A stretch of 64,000 nt of DNA from NCBI GenBank assembly GCA_005778045.1, contig SXKQ01000114.1, forward strand, positions 1 through 64,000, in the 5' to 3' direction. The notes under the pieces are model-generated. The model ran no database searches, had not been told where the DNA came from, and saw nothing but the letters and a program-made list of their open reading frames with translations. Shown in pieces: positions 24,098-33,049 of this stretch. The DNA is from Planctomycetia bacterium (lineage in GTDB: Bacteria; Planctomycetota; UBA1135; GCA-002686595). Within the stretch, counting starts at the first letter, position 1. Every line of letters starts with the position of its first letter. The translations under genes were made by a program, and so were the position numbers.

Positions 24098-26164
24098 ATG
24101 CAACCTCGCTACTCCTTGCGCTTCGAGAACGGCGAGCGGCAAGGCGAGACCCTCCCGATCAGCGGCAGCTCGTTCAGCATCGGTCGGCGGCCGGGCAACA
24201 GCGCCCAAGTCTCCGACGCGTCTGTGTCGGGTCGCCATGCCGAGTTCGTGGCCCAGTCCGACGGCGTGCTCGTGCGCGATCTTGGCTCGACCAACGGCAC
24301 CAAGGTCGGCTCCGAGCGCATCGAGGAACACAAGCTCGTGCACGGCGACGTGGTCGTGCTCGGCAACGTCAAGCTCACCTTGCTCGACCTCGAGCGCGGT
24401 GGAGCCTCCGCGGCCTCGGGTGGCGGCGACTCCGACGAGCTCGAGCTCGAGTTCGACGAGCCCGTGCGGCCCGCGAGCACCCCGCCGCTGGCGCGCGAGG
24501 TGCCCCGTTCCGAGCCTGCCTCCGCTCCTGCTACGACCGCAGCGGCGGCGCGCCCCGCCACGGAGCCGAGCACGGCCGCGGGCGATCAGGTGCGGACGAT
24601 CAGCGCCGACAAGGTCGCGGCCTCCGGCAAGCGCTCCGCTCTCGGCCTCGTCGCGCTGCTCGTGCTCGTGGTCGGCGGCGGCGGCGCGGCGTGGTACTTC
24701 CTCCAGCCCGCGGCCGAAGGCGAGACCCGCACCGTGCGCGCGGTTGAGGCCGTGACGGGCAACTTGCTCGAGCGCGGCTTCTCGTTCGAGGGCGAGGGCG
24801 CAGAGTGGGAGGCCGATCCGGCTGGCCCCGAGGCGTTCGGAATCGAGCGCGGCTCGCGCTACAGCGGCGAGGCGGGCTTGGGAGTGTTCGTCGATGCCGA
24901 GCAGTGGGCGCTGGCGCGCTCGAGCGCCGCGAAGGGCAGCGGCACGCGTGTGCTCACGCTCGGCGGCATGGCCCGGGTGCGCGACAGTGCGCGCGCGCGC
25001 GTAGGACTTGAACTGTCGAGCACCGCGGGAGCTTCCGCGACCACACTCGCCTTCGGCCCGGCGCTCGAAGCCAGCGGCGAGTTCACGCGCTTCGAGTTCC
25101 GCGCCACCATTCCCGGCGCGTTCGACACCGTGAAGGCCGTGCTGCTCGCGGAGTCGACGGCCGCGAGCGGCGGCGGGGTGGACTTCGATGACGTGGCCCT
25201 GGTTGCAGGCGGCGACGCGCAGCTCGTGGCCATCGACGAGTTCCAGTTCGTGCAGCACGGCTCGACCTCGGCTGCGCTGTTCAAGATCGATCGCACGCTG
25301 TTCTCCGACTTCCACGTGCGCGCGGACGGCGGCGGACTCGGAGCGCGCGACACGACGACCGTCACCAAGGGTGACTCCGGCTTCGCGCTCGCGCTCGCGG
25401 GCTCGGGACGTCGCACGCTCTCGCTGCGCGTGGACGAGCCGTTGCTCAAGGGCGGGCTCGCGACCACGGGCAGCGGTGGCTATCGAGCGCACGCCACCGA
25501 GTTCACGCGCGAGGGCGTGACGGCTGTGATCGCCGGCAGCGGCAAGGACCAGGTGCGGCTTGCGTTCGACGGGCCGCTCACGCTGCGCGGACGTCCCGAG
25601 GGCGGTGGCATGCGCCTCGAGGGCGAGCTCGCCGGCGCGACGCTGCGACTGCAGACTTCCTTCCTCGCCGAGCGCGACGAGGCGGCCAAGCTGGCGCGCG
25701 CGGCGCGCGAGGCGGAGCAGAAGGGCGAGCTCGGGCTCGCGGCCCAGAACTGGCTCGCGCTGCGCGACGACTATCCCTTCGACGCCAAGGTGCTCGAGGA
25801 GGCCGATGCGGCGCGCACGCGCATCGCCGAGGGCGGGCTCGCGGAACTCCGGCGCCTGCGAGGCGAGGTGGAGCGCGCGCGTTTCTTCCGGCTCGGCGAG
25901 CTCTATCGCCAGTGTCGGCGCGACGCGCTCGCGGTCGCCGCGCGCTACGCGGGCAGCGAGATCGAGAACTACGCGCGCCTGCTCGCGCTCGAGATCGACA
26001 AGGACTCGGGCGCGCTCGAAGCGGAGCTCGCCCGCACGGAGCGCTCGCGGCTCGAGGGCATCGCGAGCGCGCTCGAGGTGGGCGCGAGCCCCAAGCTCGC
26101 GCAGCGCGTGCGCGACTACCTGCAGGGCATGGCCGGTGCGACGGCGCCGCGCGAGGAGAAGTAG
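24098..26164 (+). CDS. FHA-domain membrane protein, first gene of the secretion-like operon
   Basis: The 688-residue protein starts MQPRYSLRF. An FHA domain spans about 8-98, with FSIGRRPGN (Arg30), SVSGRH (Ser44/His47) and DLGSTNGTKVG, the phosphothreonine-binding residues. An acidic, Pro/Ala-rich linker follows, then one membrane helix (181-202, LGLVALLVLVVGGGGAAWYF). The remaining 480 residues should lie outside the membrane: a beta-rich domain (about 230-470, jelly-roll-like) and a helical C-terminal part. It could bring kinase signalling to the secretion platform. It starts the block read to 45184, three bases before the pilM-like gene. Confidence 0.85.
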   Translation: MQPRYSLRFENGERQGETLPISGSSFSIGRRPGNSAQVSDASVSGRHAEFVAQSDGVLVRDLGSTNGTKVGSERIEEHKLVHGDVVVLGNVKLTLLDLERGGASAASGGGDSDELELEFDEPVRPASTPPLAREVPRSEPASAPATTAAAARPATEPSTAAGDQVRTISADKVAASGKRSALGLVALLVLVVGGGGAAWYFLQPAAEGETRTVRAVEAVTGNLLERGFSFEGEGAEWEADPAGPEAFGIERGSRYSGEAGLGVFVDAEQWALARSSAAKGSGTRVLTLGGMARVRDSARARVGLELSSTAGASATTLAFGPALEASGEFTRFEFRATIPGAFDTVKAVLLAESTAASGGGVDFDDVALVAGGDAQLVAIDEFQFVQHGSTSAALFKIDRTLFSDFHVRADGGGLGARDTTTVTKGDSGFALALAGSGRRTLSLRVDEPLLKGGLATTGSGGYRAHATEFTREGVTAVIAGSGKDQVRLAFDGPLTLRGRPEGGGMRLEGELAGATLRLQTSFLAERDEAAKLARAAREAEQKGELGLAAQNWLALRDDYPFDAKVLEEADAARTRIAEGGLAELRRLRGEVERARFFRLGELYRQCRRDALAVAARYAGSEIENYARLLALEIDKDSGALEAELARTERSRLEGIASALEVGASPKLAQRVRDYLQGMAGATAPREEK

Positions 26165-26167
26165 CAC

Positions 26168-27811
26168 ATGGCTCGCACGGTCACTGGCATCGACATCGGC
26201 TCGCGCACGAACAAGTTCGTCCGCGGCCAGTACAAAGGCAACACCTTCGCGCTGGCGCGCTTCGGCGTCGTCGCGCACGGCGAGTCGGAAGTCGCGGACG
26301 CCTGGGGCGCCGGTGCCGCTCCGTTCAAGCTCGGTGAGTCGCGCATCGGCCTCACCGGCCGCGACGTCAACATTCGCTACACGCGCGTGCCGCGCGTGCC
26401 CGACTGGCAGCTGCGCAAGCTGATGCGCTTCGAGGTCGAGGACGTCGGCGACACGTCGGGCGCGACGGTCGCGAGCGACTTCAACCTGCTGCCGGCGCTG
26501 CCGGAGATCGAGGACGAGGACGTCGTGCTGCTCGCGCTCGCGCGCGAGAGCCTGCTCGAGGAGCACATGGCGGGCCTCGCGGGGCTCGGCGGCTCGATCG
26601 ACGCCTTCAGCCCGTGCGCGCTCGCGCTGTACAACGCGTGGACGCACTTCGGGGTGATCGAGGACGAGACCGTGCTGCTCGCCAACATCGGGCACGACAA
26701 CCTCGACGTGATCCTCGTGCGCGGTCCGGACCTCCTGTTCGCGCGCAACCTGACCGGCGGCTCGAAGCTGATCGACAGCGCCATCGCCGAGCGCTTCGCC
26801 GTGTCGCTCGAGAAGGCCGAGCAGCTCAAGATCGAGCTTGCCACGCTCGAGCCCGGCGCGCGCTACCGCGACGCGAACCAGGAGAAGGCGAGCCGCGCGG
26901 CCGCCGCCGCCGGCGGCCAGCTCCTGTCGCTGCTCCAGTCGACGGTGATGTTCTGCAAGAGCCAGGTGAAGGTCTCGAATCTGCGCGTCGACAAGGTGCT
27001 CCTGTGCGGCGGCGGCGCAGCGCTCGCGGGTCTTCCGCGCTACCTGTCGGCCGGCCTCGGCGTGCCAGTCGAACTGTTCGACCCGTTCCGCACCGCGGAC
27101 ACGAGCGGACTCTCGGCCGAGGACGCGGCCAAGCTCCAAGAATACAAGCTCGAGGCGGTGGTCGCGCTCGGACTGGCCACGATGGCGGCGGATCCGGCGG
27201 CCTACTCGATCGAGATCCTGCCCGAGAAGGTCAAGCGTCGGCGCGAGTTCGCCGGCGGGACCGTGTGGGCGATCGCGGCGGCCGTGCTCGCGGCCAGCTT
27301 CCTCGGCCTGCAGTACGCGCAGGCGTCCGGCGAGCTCTCGAAGCTGCGCTCGGAAGTCGCGACGCTCGACGGCAAGCTGCGGCGCGCCAAGGAAGCGGAC
27401 CGTCGGACGCGCGAGGTGAGCGCAGAGAACGCCGCGCTCGCGGTCGCCGCTGGCGAGCTGCACGGTCTCGCGGGCTCGGGCGAGCAGCTCGCGCGCGTGC
27501 TCGAGCAACTTGAGTCGGACTTGCCCGACGGCTTCTGGATCGAAGGCCTGTCGACGGACTTCCGGGTGCACGAGGGCCTGCGCGTCGCGCGCGGCTCCGA
27601 GAAGCCGGTGATCAAGGTCGCCGGTCGCGCACGCGAGGGCACGGAGTCGATCGCGGCGCTGCTCGACTTGTACGTCGGTAAGCTGCGCGCGCGCTTTCCC
27701 GCAGCGGAGATCATCTACGCGCCCAGTCCCTCGGGCGAGAAGTTCACGCTCGATCTGACGCTCCACGCGCCCGCGCGCACGAGCGAAACTGAAAGCGAGG
27801 CCGCGAAGTAG
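26168..27811 (+). CDS. PilM/GspL-like actin-fold protein fused to a PilN-like segment
   Basis: Residues 1-350 have the PilM fold: TGIDIGSRTNKFVRGQY as phosphate-1 loop, the ATP-binding ILVRGPDLLFARNLTGG region and LLCGGGAALAGLPRYL as adenosine loop. Residues 354-362 are basic, then comes one membrane helix (about 363-382), a coiled coil (about 385-435) and a small periplasmic ferredoxin-like domain (about 440-540). That is the GspL architecture: PilM plus PilN in one chain. It should anchor the secretion ATPase at the cytoplasmic face and join the GspM/PilO-like protein encoded next. Confidence 0.85.
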   Translation: MARTVTGIDIGSRTNKFVRGQYKGNTFALARFGVVAHGESEVADAWGAGAAPFKLGESRIGLTGRDVNIRYTRVPRVPDWQLRKLMRFEVEDVGDTSGATVASDFNLLPALPEIEDEDVVLLALARESLLEEHMAGLAGLGGSIDAFSPCALALYNAWTHFGVIEDETVLLANIGHDNLDVILVRGPDLLFARNLTGGSKLIDSAIAERFAVSLEKAEQLKIELATLEPGARYRDANQEKASRAAAAAGGQLLSLLQSTVMFCKSQVKVSNLRVDKVLLCGGGAALAGLPRYLSAGLGVPVELFDPFRTADTSGLSAEDAAKLQEYKLEAVVALGLATMAADPAAYSIEILPEKVKRRREFAGGTVWAIAAAVLAASFLGLQYAQASGELSKLRSEVATLDGKLRRAKEADRRTREVSAENAALAVAAGELHGLAGSGEQLARVLEQLESDLPDGFWIEGLSTDFRVHEGLRVARGSEKPVIKVAGRAREGTESIAALLDLYVGKLRARFPAAEIIYAPSPSGEKFTLDLTLHAPARTSETESEAAK

Positions 27812-27815
27812 CGCC

Positions 27816-28604
27816 ATGGATCTCTCCAACTACTGGCAGGAAAACAAGCGCTTCCTCGTGTCGGTCGGCATCGGGGTGGTGGCGTTCATCGGCGGCTGGA
27901 TGGCGATCGACGGCTACGTCGGCGCCGAGCTGCGCGCCCAACGCGCGCGCAAGTCGCGCGTCGAGGGCGAGCTGCGGGCGCCGCTCTTCACCGCACAGAA
28001 TCTCGAGCGCGCAAGCGCCGAGAACGAGGCGCTCCGCAAGGCCTGCGACGAGCTGCGCAAGGACCTCGAGTTCGTGCCGCGCCCGGAGTTCCGCATGGAC
28101 AAGGGCACGACCGCGACGAGCCGCTACTTCACGGCTCTCGAGCGCACGCGCGAAGACCTCAAGCGCCGCGCGGGTCGCGCCGGACTCGCGCTGCCGCCCG
28201 ACATCGGCATGCCCGCGGTCGCTCCGACCAAGGAGGCCGCGCTCGCCCGCTACCTCGAGGCGCTCGATGCGATCGAGCAGGTCGTCACCGCCGCGATCGC
28301 GGCGGGTTGCCAGCGCATCGACAAGCTCGCGGTGCGCCTCGACCCGGCGCTGCTGTCGGGCAAGCCCATCGCCGGCGTCGAGCGCACGAGCGTCGAGATC
28401 CAGCTCACCGGGGCCGCGTTGCCGCTCGCCCGTGTCGCGTGCGCGCTGCAGGACCGCTCCGGTGGTCGCGTGCTGCCCGTCGAGCGTGCCGACTTCGCGC
28501 CGTCGCGCACGCGCGGCAGCGACGAGGTGCGGCTCGAGCTCGTGCTGCTCCTGCCGCATCTCGGCGCGCTCGGCCTGCCCGCGTCCGCGGAGGTGACCCA
28601 ATGA
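27816..28604 (+). CDS. PilO/GspM-like inner-membrane assembly protein
   Basis: The 262-residue protein has a short cytoplasmic N-terminus, one membrane helix (about 12-32, FLVSVGIGVVAFIGGWMAI), a coiled coil (about 35-85) and a periplasmic alpha/beta domain. This matches PilO/GspM, the partner of PilN/GspL. It starts four bases after the previous gene, and its TGA overlaps the next ATG (ATGA). The assignment rests on architecture and position rather than strong sequence motifs. Confidence 0.7.
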   Translation: MDLSNYWQENKRFLVSVGIGVVAFIGGWMAIDGYVGAELRAQRARKSRVEGELRAPLFTAQNLERASAENEALRKACDELRKDLEFVPRPEFRMDKGTTATSRYFTALERTREDLKRRAGRAGLALPPDIGMPAVAPTKEAALARYLEALDAIEQVVTAAIAAGCQRIDKLAVRLDPALLSGKPIAGVERTSVEIQLTGAALPLARVACALQDRSGGRVLPVERADFAPSRTRGSDEVRLELVLLLPHLGALGLPASAEVTQ

Positions 28605-31312
28605 ACTTGCGCAAGGAACACGTCGTCCTCGCCAGCACGCTGGTCGTGCTCGGCGCGCTGCATTTCACCGGTGGCAGCGCGCCCGTCGCGTCGCGCAGTG
28701 GCTCCAAGGGTGGTTCGGCCCCGGAGCTCGAGCGGCACGCCGTGCCCGACACCGCCTTGTCGTTGCCCGCCGCGCGCGCACTCGCGCAGCTGGACCGCGA
28801 CATCTTCGCGCCGCCGCGCGACACGCGCCCGCTGCCGCCGCTCGAGCTCGAGGAGCCGCCGCTCTTCGCGCTCGCCGCGCTGCGCCCGCCGTGCGTGCCG
28901 GCGCTCGACAGCAAGCTGTTCGGTCGTGCGCTGCGCACGGAGCTCGCTCCGCGTTCGGTGCCGGGTCTGTTCGCGAGCGCGGACGATGCGGACGCGGGCG
29001 ACAGCTTCGAGGCGATCGAGGGCGGCGTCGCGCCCGACATGGCCGAGGCTCCGGACATCCCCGCCAGCTCGCTCACGCCCGACCAGCGTGCAGCGCTCGT
29101 CGCGGGCTACAAGCGCCTGCACGACTGGATCCGACTCGACGACGGCGAGCCGCTGTTCGGCCAGATCCGCAACGCGGATCGCTACGGCCTGCGCTCGCGC
29201 TCCCAGGAGGATGTGCTGTTCGTCGAGGTGAAGCCCGAGACCGGTGCCGAGCGCTTCCCTGGCCAGAGGCCCGCGCCGTACAAGCGCGCACGTGTCACCG
29301 AGTTCGGTTTCGCGGATACGCCCTCGAACCGCATCCAGCTGCGTCGCCGTGACTTTGCCGGCGACGTCGGCCCGAGCCAGTACGCGAGCCTGCTCGCGTT
29401 CGCCGACGAGTGTGTCGCCCAGCGGCTCGCCGCGCGCGAGGCGCTCTCCGTCGCGGAGGAGCTGTACGCCCGCGCGGCCCTCGTCGACGCGCAGGATCCC
29501 ACTCCGCAGCTTGGTCTCGCGCGCTGCTATGAGGCCGGATTCCAGCTCGAGAAGGCCTACGAGGTCTACCAGCGCCTGCTCGCGACCTATGGGCATCGGC
29601 CCGAAGTGCACGTCGGCATCGGCGAGCTCGAGGCTCGCCTACGGCTCTTCGAGAGCGCGGAGTCGCACCTGCGCGAGGCGGAGCGCACTGGACGCGCGCA
29701 GTGGCGCGTGCAGTTTGCGCTCGGCCGCTTTCTGTTCGAGCGCGGTCGCTTCGCGGACGCGCTTGCGCACCTGCGCGAGGCCTACAAGTTCGAGCCCAGC
29801 GAGCCCGCGGCGGCACCGACCCGCGCGCGCGTTCGCACCGCGCTCGGCCGTGCCCTGCTCGCCACGGGAGCCTACGACGAGGCGCTCTCGGTGTTCGAGA
29901 AGGCGCAGCAGGCCGATGCCGGCGATCCCGACGCCTTCGCCGGTCGCCTGTCCGCGCTGCGCATGGGAGCCAAGGGCAGCGCACCGACGGGCTCGCCCTC
30001 GGGCGCGAGCTTCGAGCTCTCGCTCGCCCGCGCGCTGGCCGACCTCGACGCCGGCAACTACGCCGCCGCGCGCGACGGTCTCGCGCTCGCGGCGTCCAGC
30101 GATCCGCTGCGCGCTCCCGAGGCTTGGCGTGCGCTGTCGTGGCTGGCGGAGTCCACCGGCTATCCCGAGGAGGCCGCGCGTTGGATCGAGGCCGCCCTCG
30201 AGGGCGATCCGACCGATACGTGGTCGCTCTACCAGCAGGGTCGCCTGCTCGCGGGCCGCGACGACGTGCAGGGCGCGCGCGAGGCGCTCGTGCGCGCGCT
30301 CGATCGCGAGATCGACTTCGGCGACGCGCTCGTCGCGCTCGGCTACCTCGCGTACCGCACCGGCGACCACGCCGCGGCGGAGCGCTACCTCGAGCGCGCA
30401 ATCTCGATCGAGCCGCGCCGTCCGGAAGTGCTCGCGCTGCGCGGGCTCAACTTCATTCGGCAGGGTGACTACGCGCTCGCGCGCGAGAGCTTCGACGCCG
30501 CGCTCGGCCTCGAGCCGCTGCAGCCGATCGCGCGCGTCGGACAGGCGTGGACGACCTATCGCGGCGGCGACGCCGAGAAGGCGCGCACGCAGTTCGCCGA
30601 GCTCAACGACGTGCGGCGCACGCTGCCCGAGAGCGATCCGTTCCGTGTGCATGCGATGGGGCAGATGGCGCGCATCGAGGAGCACACTTCCAAAGTCGTG
30701 TGGAGCGACTCGTTCGAGCGCCTGCAGCTCAAGAACGACTGGGATGTCGAGGAGGCCGCGGGCCCCGTGGTCTCGCTGGTCGACGGCTCGGCGCGCATCG
30801 ACGGTACCTTCGCCACGAACGGCTCGGCGCGGCTCTATCGCGCCTACGCGGCTGCGGAGTTCGTCGCGGTCGAGCTCTCGCTGACGGTACCCGCCGACAG
30901 CAACGCGAAGGTCGGCCTGTTCGTCTCCAAGGAGCGGCGCGTCGGCTCGGGGCAGTCGCAGGTGCAGTCGAAGTTCGGCATCGCGCGCCGTCGCGACGGC
31001 GGGCTTGTGGTGCTTCTGATGGACGCCGCCACTGCCGAGGAAGCGTGGCAGGACATTCCCGCCGTCGGCGGCAAGTCGTGGTGGCCGGTCGACAAGCCCG
31101 TGCGCGTGCGCATCGAGCGCGTGGGCGAGGGCAACGACGCCACCGGCCGCATCTCGATCGACGGCATCGCCGTGCGCGAGGGCTTCAAGCTGCCCCGTCT
31201 CGCGGCGTCCACGCAGGACGTGCGCGTCGGCGTGTTCGTCGAGGGCCAGAGCGGTCTCAAGGGACGCGCGATCGTCGACGACGTCGAGGTCACGCGGCGG
31301 ATTCGCAAGTGA
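28601..31312 (+). CDS. Membrane-anchored TPR protein with C-terminal LamG/jelly-roll-like domain
   Basis: The protein has 903 residues. The N-terminal helix (about 7-24) is followed by a Pro-rich linker (PPRDTRPLPPLELEEPPLF), a globular region and about ten TPR units between 270 and 690 (for example YEVYQRLLATYGHRPEVHVG, LFERGRFADALAHLREAY, GDHAAAERYLERAISIEPR). The last 200 residues (about 700-903, from VVWSDSFERLQLKNDW) form a LamG-like beta sandwich with an IDDVEVTRRI ending. Its place between the GspM-like gene and pseudopilin G suggests a periplasmic scaffold, possibly replacing GspC. The start overlaps the previous stop by four bases. Confidence 0.75.
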   Translation: MNLRKEHVVLASTLVVLGALHFTGGSAPVASRSGSKGGSAPELERHAVPDTALSLPAARALAQLDRDIFAPPRDTRPLPPLELEEPPLFALAALRPPCVPALDSKLFGRALRTELAPRSVPGLFASADDADAGDSFEAIEGGVAPDMAEAPDIPASSLTPDQRAALVAGYKRLHDWIRLDDGEPLFGQIRNADRYGLRSRSQEDVLFVEVKPETGAERFPGQRPAPYKRARVTEFGFADTPSNRIQLRRRDFAGDVGPSQYASLLAFADECVAQRLAAREALSVAEELYARAALVDAQDPTPQLGLARCYEAGFQLEKAYEVYQRLLATYGHRPEVHVGIGELEARLRLFESAESHLREAERTGRAQWRVQFALGRFLFERGRFADALAHLREAYKFEPSEPAAAPTRARVRTALGRALLATGAYDEALSVFEKAQQADAGDPDAFAGRLSALRMGAKGSAPTGSPSGASFELSLARALADLDAGNYAAARDGLALAASSDPLRAPEAWRALSWLAESTGYPEEAARWIEAALEGDPTDTWSLYQQGRLLAGRDDVQGAREALVRALDREIDFGDALVALGYLAYRTGDHAAAERYLERAISIEPRRPEVLALRGLNFIRQGDYALARESFDAALGLEPLQPIARVGQAWTTYRGGDAEKARTQFAELNDVRRTLPESDPFRVHAMGQMARIEEHTSKVVWSDSFERLQLKNDWDVEEAAGPVVSLVDGSARIDGTFATNGSARLYRAYAAAEFVAVELSLTVPADSNAKVGLFVSKERRVGSGQSQVQSKFGIARRRDGGLVVLLMDAATAEEAWQDIPAVGGKSWWPVDKPVRVRIERVGEGNDATGRISIDGIAVREGFKLPRLAASTQDVRVGVFVEGQSGLKGRAIVDDVEVTRRIRK

Positions 31313-31338
31313 GGCGCGCGGCTGCGCGGGAGGAAGCG

Positions 31339-31983
31339 ATGTCGAGGAACCAAACAGTGCGCGCGCGCTCGAGCGGCTTCACGCTGGTCGAGATGCTCGC
31401 CGTAGTCGTGATCATCGGCATCCTCGCGGCGTACCTCGTGCCGCGACTAGCGGAAGTGGTCCGTGCGGTCGACGTGTCCGTCACGAAGGTGACGGCGCAG
31501 AAGATCGGTGCCGCGCTCGCCGAGCTCTCCGACGACACGGGTGACTTCGCCTCGTCGAGCCTGCCCGCTGACCTCGGCCTGCCGCCCAACGACACCAACC
31601 GCGGCGCGGAGGCGCTGCAGGTCGCGCTGATGGCCGAGGGCAAGCCGGGCTTCGGCGTGCTCGAGGAGCACCTCTCGAACATCGACGAGGATTCCTTCGG
31701 CAAGCGCCCGCCGGGCTTCAACGTGACCACGGCCCTCGAGCTGTGCGACCAGTGGGGCAACCCGTTCGCGTACTTCCACTGGCGCGACTACGGGCGCGAG
31801 GACACGTACGTGACCCTCAGTCCCAAGACCGGCGAGCGCATCGACAGCATCGCGCGAGCTCTCAAGGACGACGCCACGCAGCGCTACCACCAGCCGCGCG
31901 GCTTCCAGCTCATCTCGGCTGGCCTCGATGGCGAGTTCGGCACTGAGGACGACGTGCCGGGTTTCCGGGCGCGCAAGGACTAG
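31339..31983 (+). CDS. gspG: Type II secretion major pseudopilin GspG-like
   Basis: The ATG at 31339 is preceded by GGGAGGAAGCG, a strong Shine-Dalgarno and one of the few in this operon. The prepilin cleavage site is SSG/FTLVEM with Glu5, followed by the hydrophobic helix LAVVVIIGILAAYLVPRL. The 214-residue length exceeds typical GspG (about 140). A GspG-like C-terminal calcium loop is suggested by the Asp/Glu-rich LDGEFGTEDDVPGF. It should build the pseudopilus shaft after cleavage by a prepilin peptidase not encoded here. Confidence 0.88.
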   Translation: MSRNQTVRARSSGFTLVEMLAVVVIIGILAAYLVPRLAEVVRAVDVSVTKVTAQKIGAALAELSDDTGDFASSSLPADLGLPPNDTNRGAEALQVALMAEGKPGFGVLEEHLSNIDEDSFGKRPPGFNVTTALELCDQWGNPFAYFHWRDYGREDTYVTLSPKTGERIDSIARALKDDATQRYHQPRGFQLISAGLDGEFGTEDDVPGFRARKD

Positions 31984-31993
31984 GGCGCCAGCG

Positions 31994-33049
31994 ATGGGAA
32001 CGAGCACGAGTGGGCGTGGTGCGAGCGAGCGCGGCTTCCGGGCGGCGCGGCGCGGCATGACGCTGCTCGAGCTTCTGCTCGTGATGGGCCTGATCGGCGT
32101 GCTGCTCGGTGCTGGCGTCGGACTCGTCGCGTCGGTCGATGTCGGCCATCGCGCAGCGAAGGGCCTCGTGCAGAGCGTGATCCGCTCGGCGCGCAACTCG
32201 GCCGTGGCGCGCGGCGCGCCGGCGCGCGTCGTGATCGATCGCGAGCAGCGCACGATTCGCGCGGACGCTTTCGAGGTCGTCGGTACGTGGCACTTCGAGG
32301 GCGGGACGGAGGTCGTGCGCGGCGCCTTTGAGATCGACGGCACCAACCAGGGCGCACTGATGGTCGATGACGGCTTCACGGGCCGCGCGCTCGCGTTCCA
32401 GCCGGGCACCCGCGGCCGCGCGGAGATTCCCGTTCACCTGTACTCGGCCTACGATCTGACCGAGGGCTTCCGGCTCGAGTTCGCGCTGCGCCTCGACGGC
32501 CAGTCCGGCGGGCGCGTGCTGCGCATCGGCGAGAGCGTCGGCGTCGACGTGAGTGCCGCGGGCGCGATGCGCGTGTGGCTCGTCCCGCGCGCGCAGGACG
32601 GCACCGGGGGAGAACTCAAGGGCGGCAAAGCGACGCTCGAGGCGGCCGCTGGCACGTTCCCGCCGGGCCGCTGGCGGCGCGTGTCGTTTCACTACGATCG
32701 CCGCGGGCTCGCGCTCGAGGTCGACGGCGTGAGCATCGAGCCGCCGAAGGACTTCGAGCCGGAGACGGGCCCCGTCTGGCGCATCGATGGTCCGTTGGTA
32801 ATCGGTGATGCGCAGGGCGGATTCACGGGCTCGATCGACGCGCTCGTGCTGTCCGCGATCGGCGCGAGCGAGAGCGCGAAGCTCCCCGATGGCGTCGAGT
32901 TCTCGACGTCGGCTCCGGCGCAGATCGTGTTCGATGGCGGCGGCAACCTCGATCGCTCCGTGCACCGCGAGCCCGCGCGCTTCGCGCTCGAGCAGGTCGA
33001 AGGGCGCAGCTACGGAATTGTCGTCGGTCTCTACGGGACGGTGGAGTGA
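31994..33049 (+). CDS. GspH-like pseudopilin fused to a LamG-like domain
   Basis: The 351-residue protein has a prepilin leader cleaved at RRG/MTLLELLLVMG, Glu5 and a GspH-type helix with QSVIRSARNSAVARGAPARVVID, the typical GspH beta start. From about residue 120 to 300 a LamG/concanavalin-like domain is inserted (YDLTEGFRLEFALRLDG, then GRWRRVSFHYDRRGLALEVD and IDALVLSAI), and a short GspH-like end follows. Typical GspH has 150-200 residues. The stop TGA shares a base with the next ATG (TGATG). Confidence 0.8.
   Translation: MGTSTSGRGASERGFRAARRGMTLLELLLVMGLIGVLLGAGVGLVASVDVGHRAAKGLVQSVIRSARNSAVARGAPARVVIDREQRTIRADAFEVVGTWHFEGGTEVVRGAFEIDGTNQGALMVDDGFTGRALAFQPGTRGRAEIPVHLYSAYDLTEGFRLEFALRLDGQSGGRVLRIGESVGVDVSAAGAMRVWLVPRAQDGTGGELKGGKATLEAAAGTFPPGRWRRVSFHYDRRGLALEVDGVSIEPPKDFEPETGPVWRIDGPLVIGDAQGGFTGSIDALVLSAIGASESAKLPDGVEFSTSAPAQIVFDGGGNLDRSVHREPARFALEQVEGRSYGIVVGLYGTVE

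Noticed and set aside
23761..24110. Plus-strand frame with a lipoprotein-like stretch (GFLGTLCLLWGCAG) upstream of the FHA gene
   Set aside because: The hydrophobic run is preceded by a long basic region without a good start, and the frame dissolves into the FHA gene. I regard it as chance.
23882..27829. Open minus-strand frame of 1315 codons opposite the FHA and pilM-like genes
   Set aside because: Composition is Arg/Ala/His-rich with no motifs. It is the complement of strongly GC3-biased genes, which rarely create stops in that frame.
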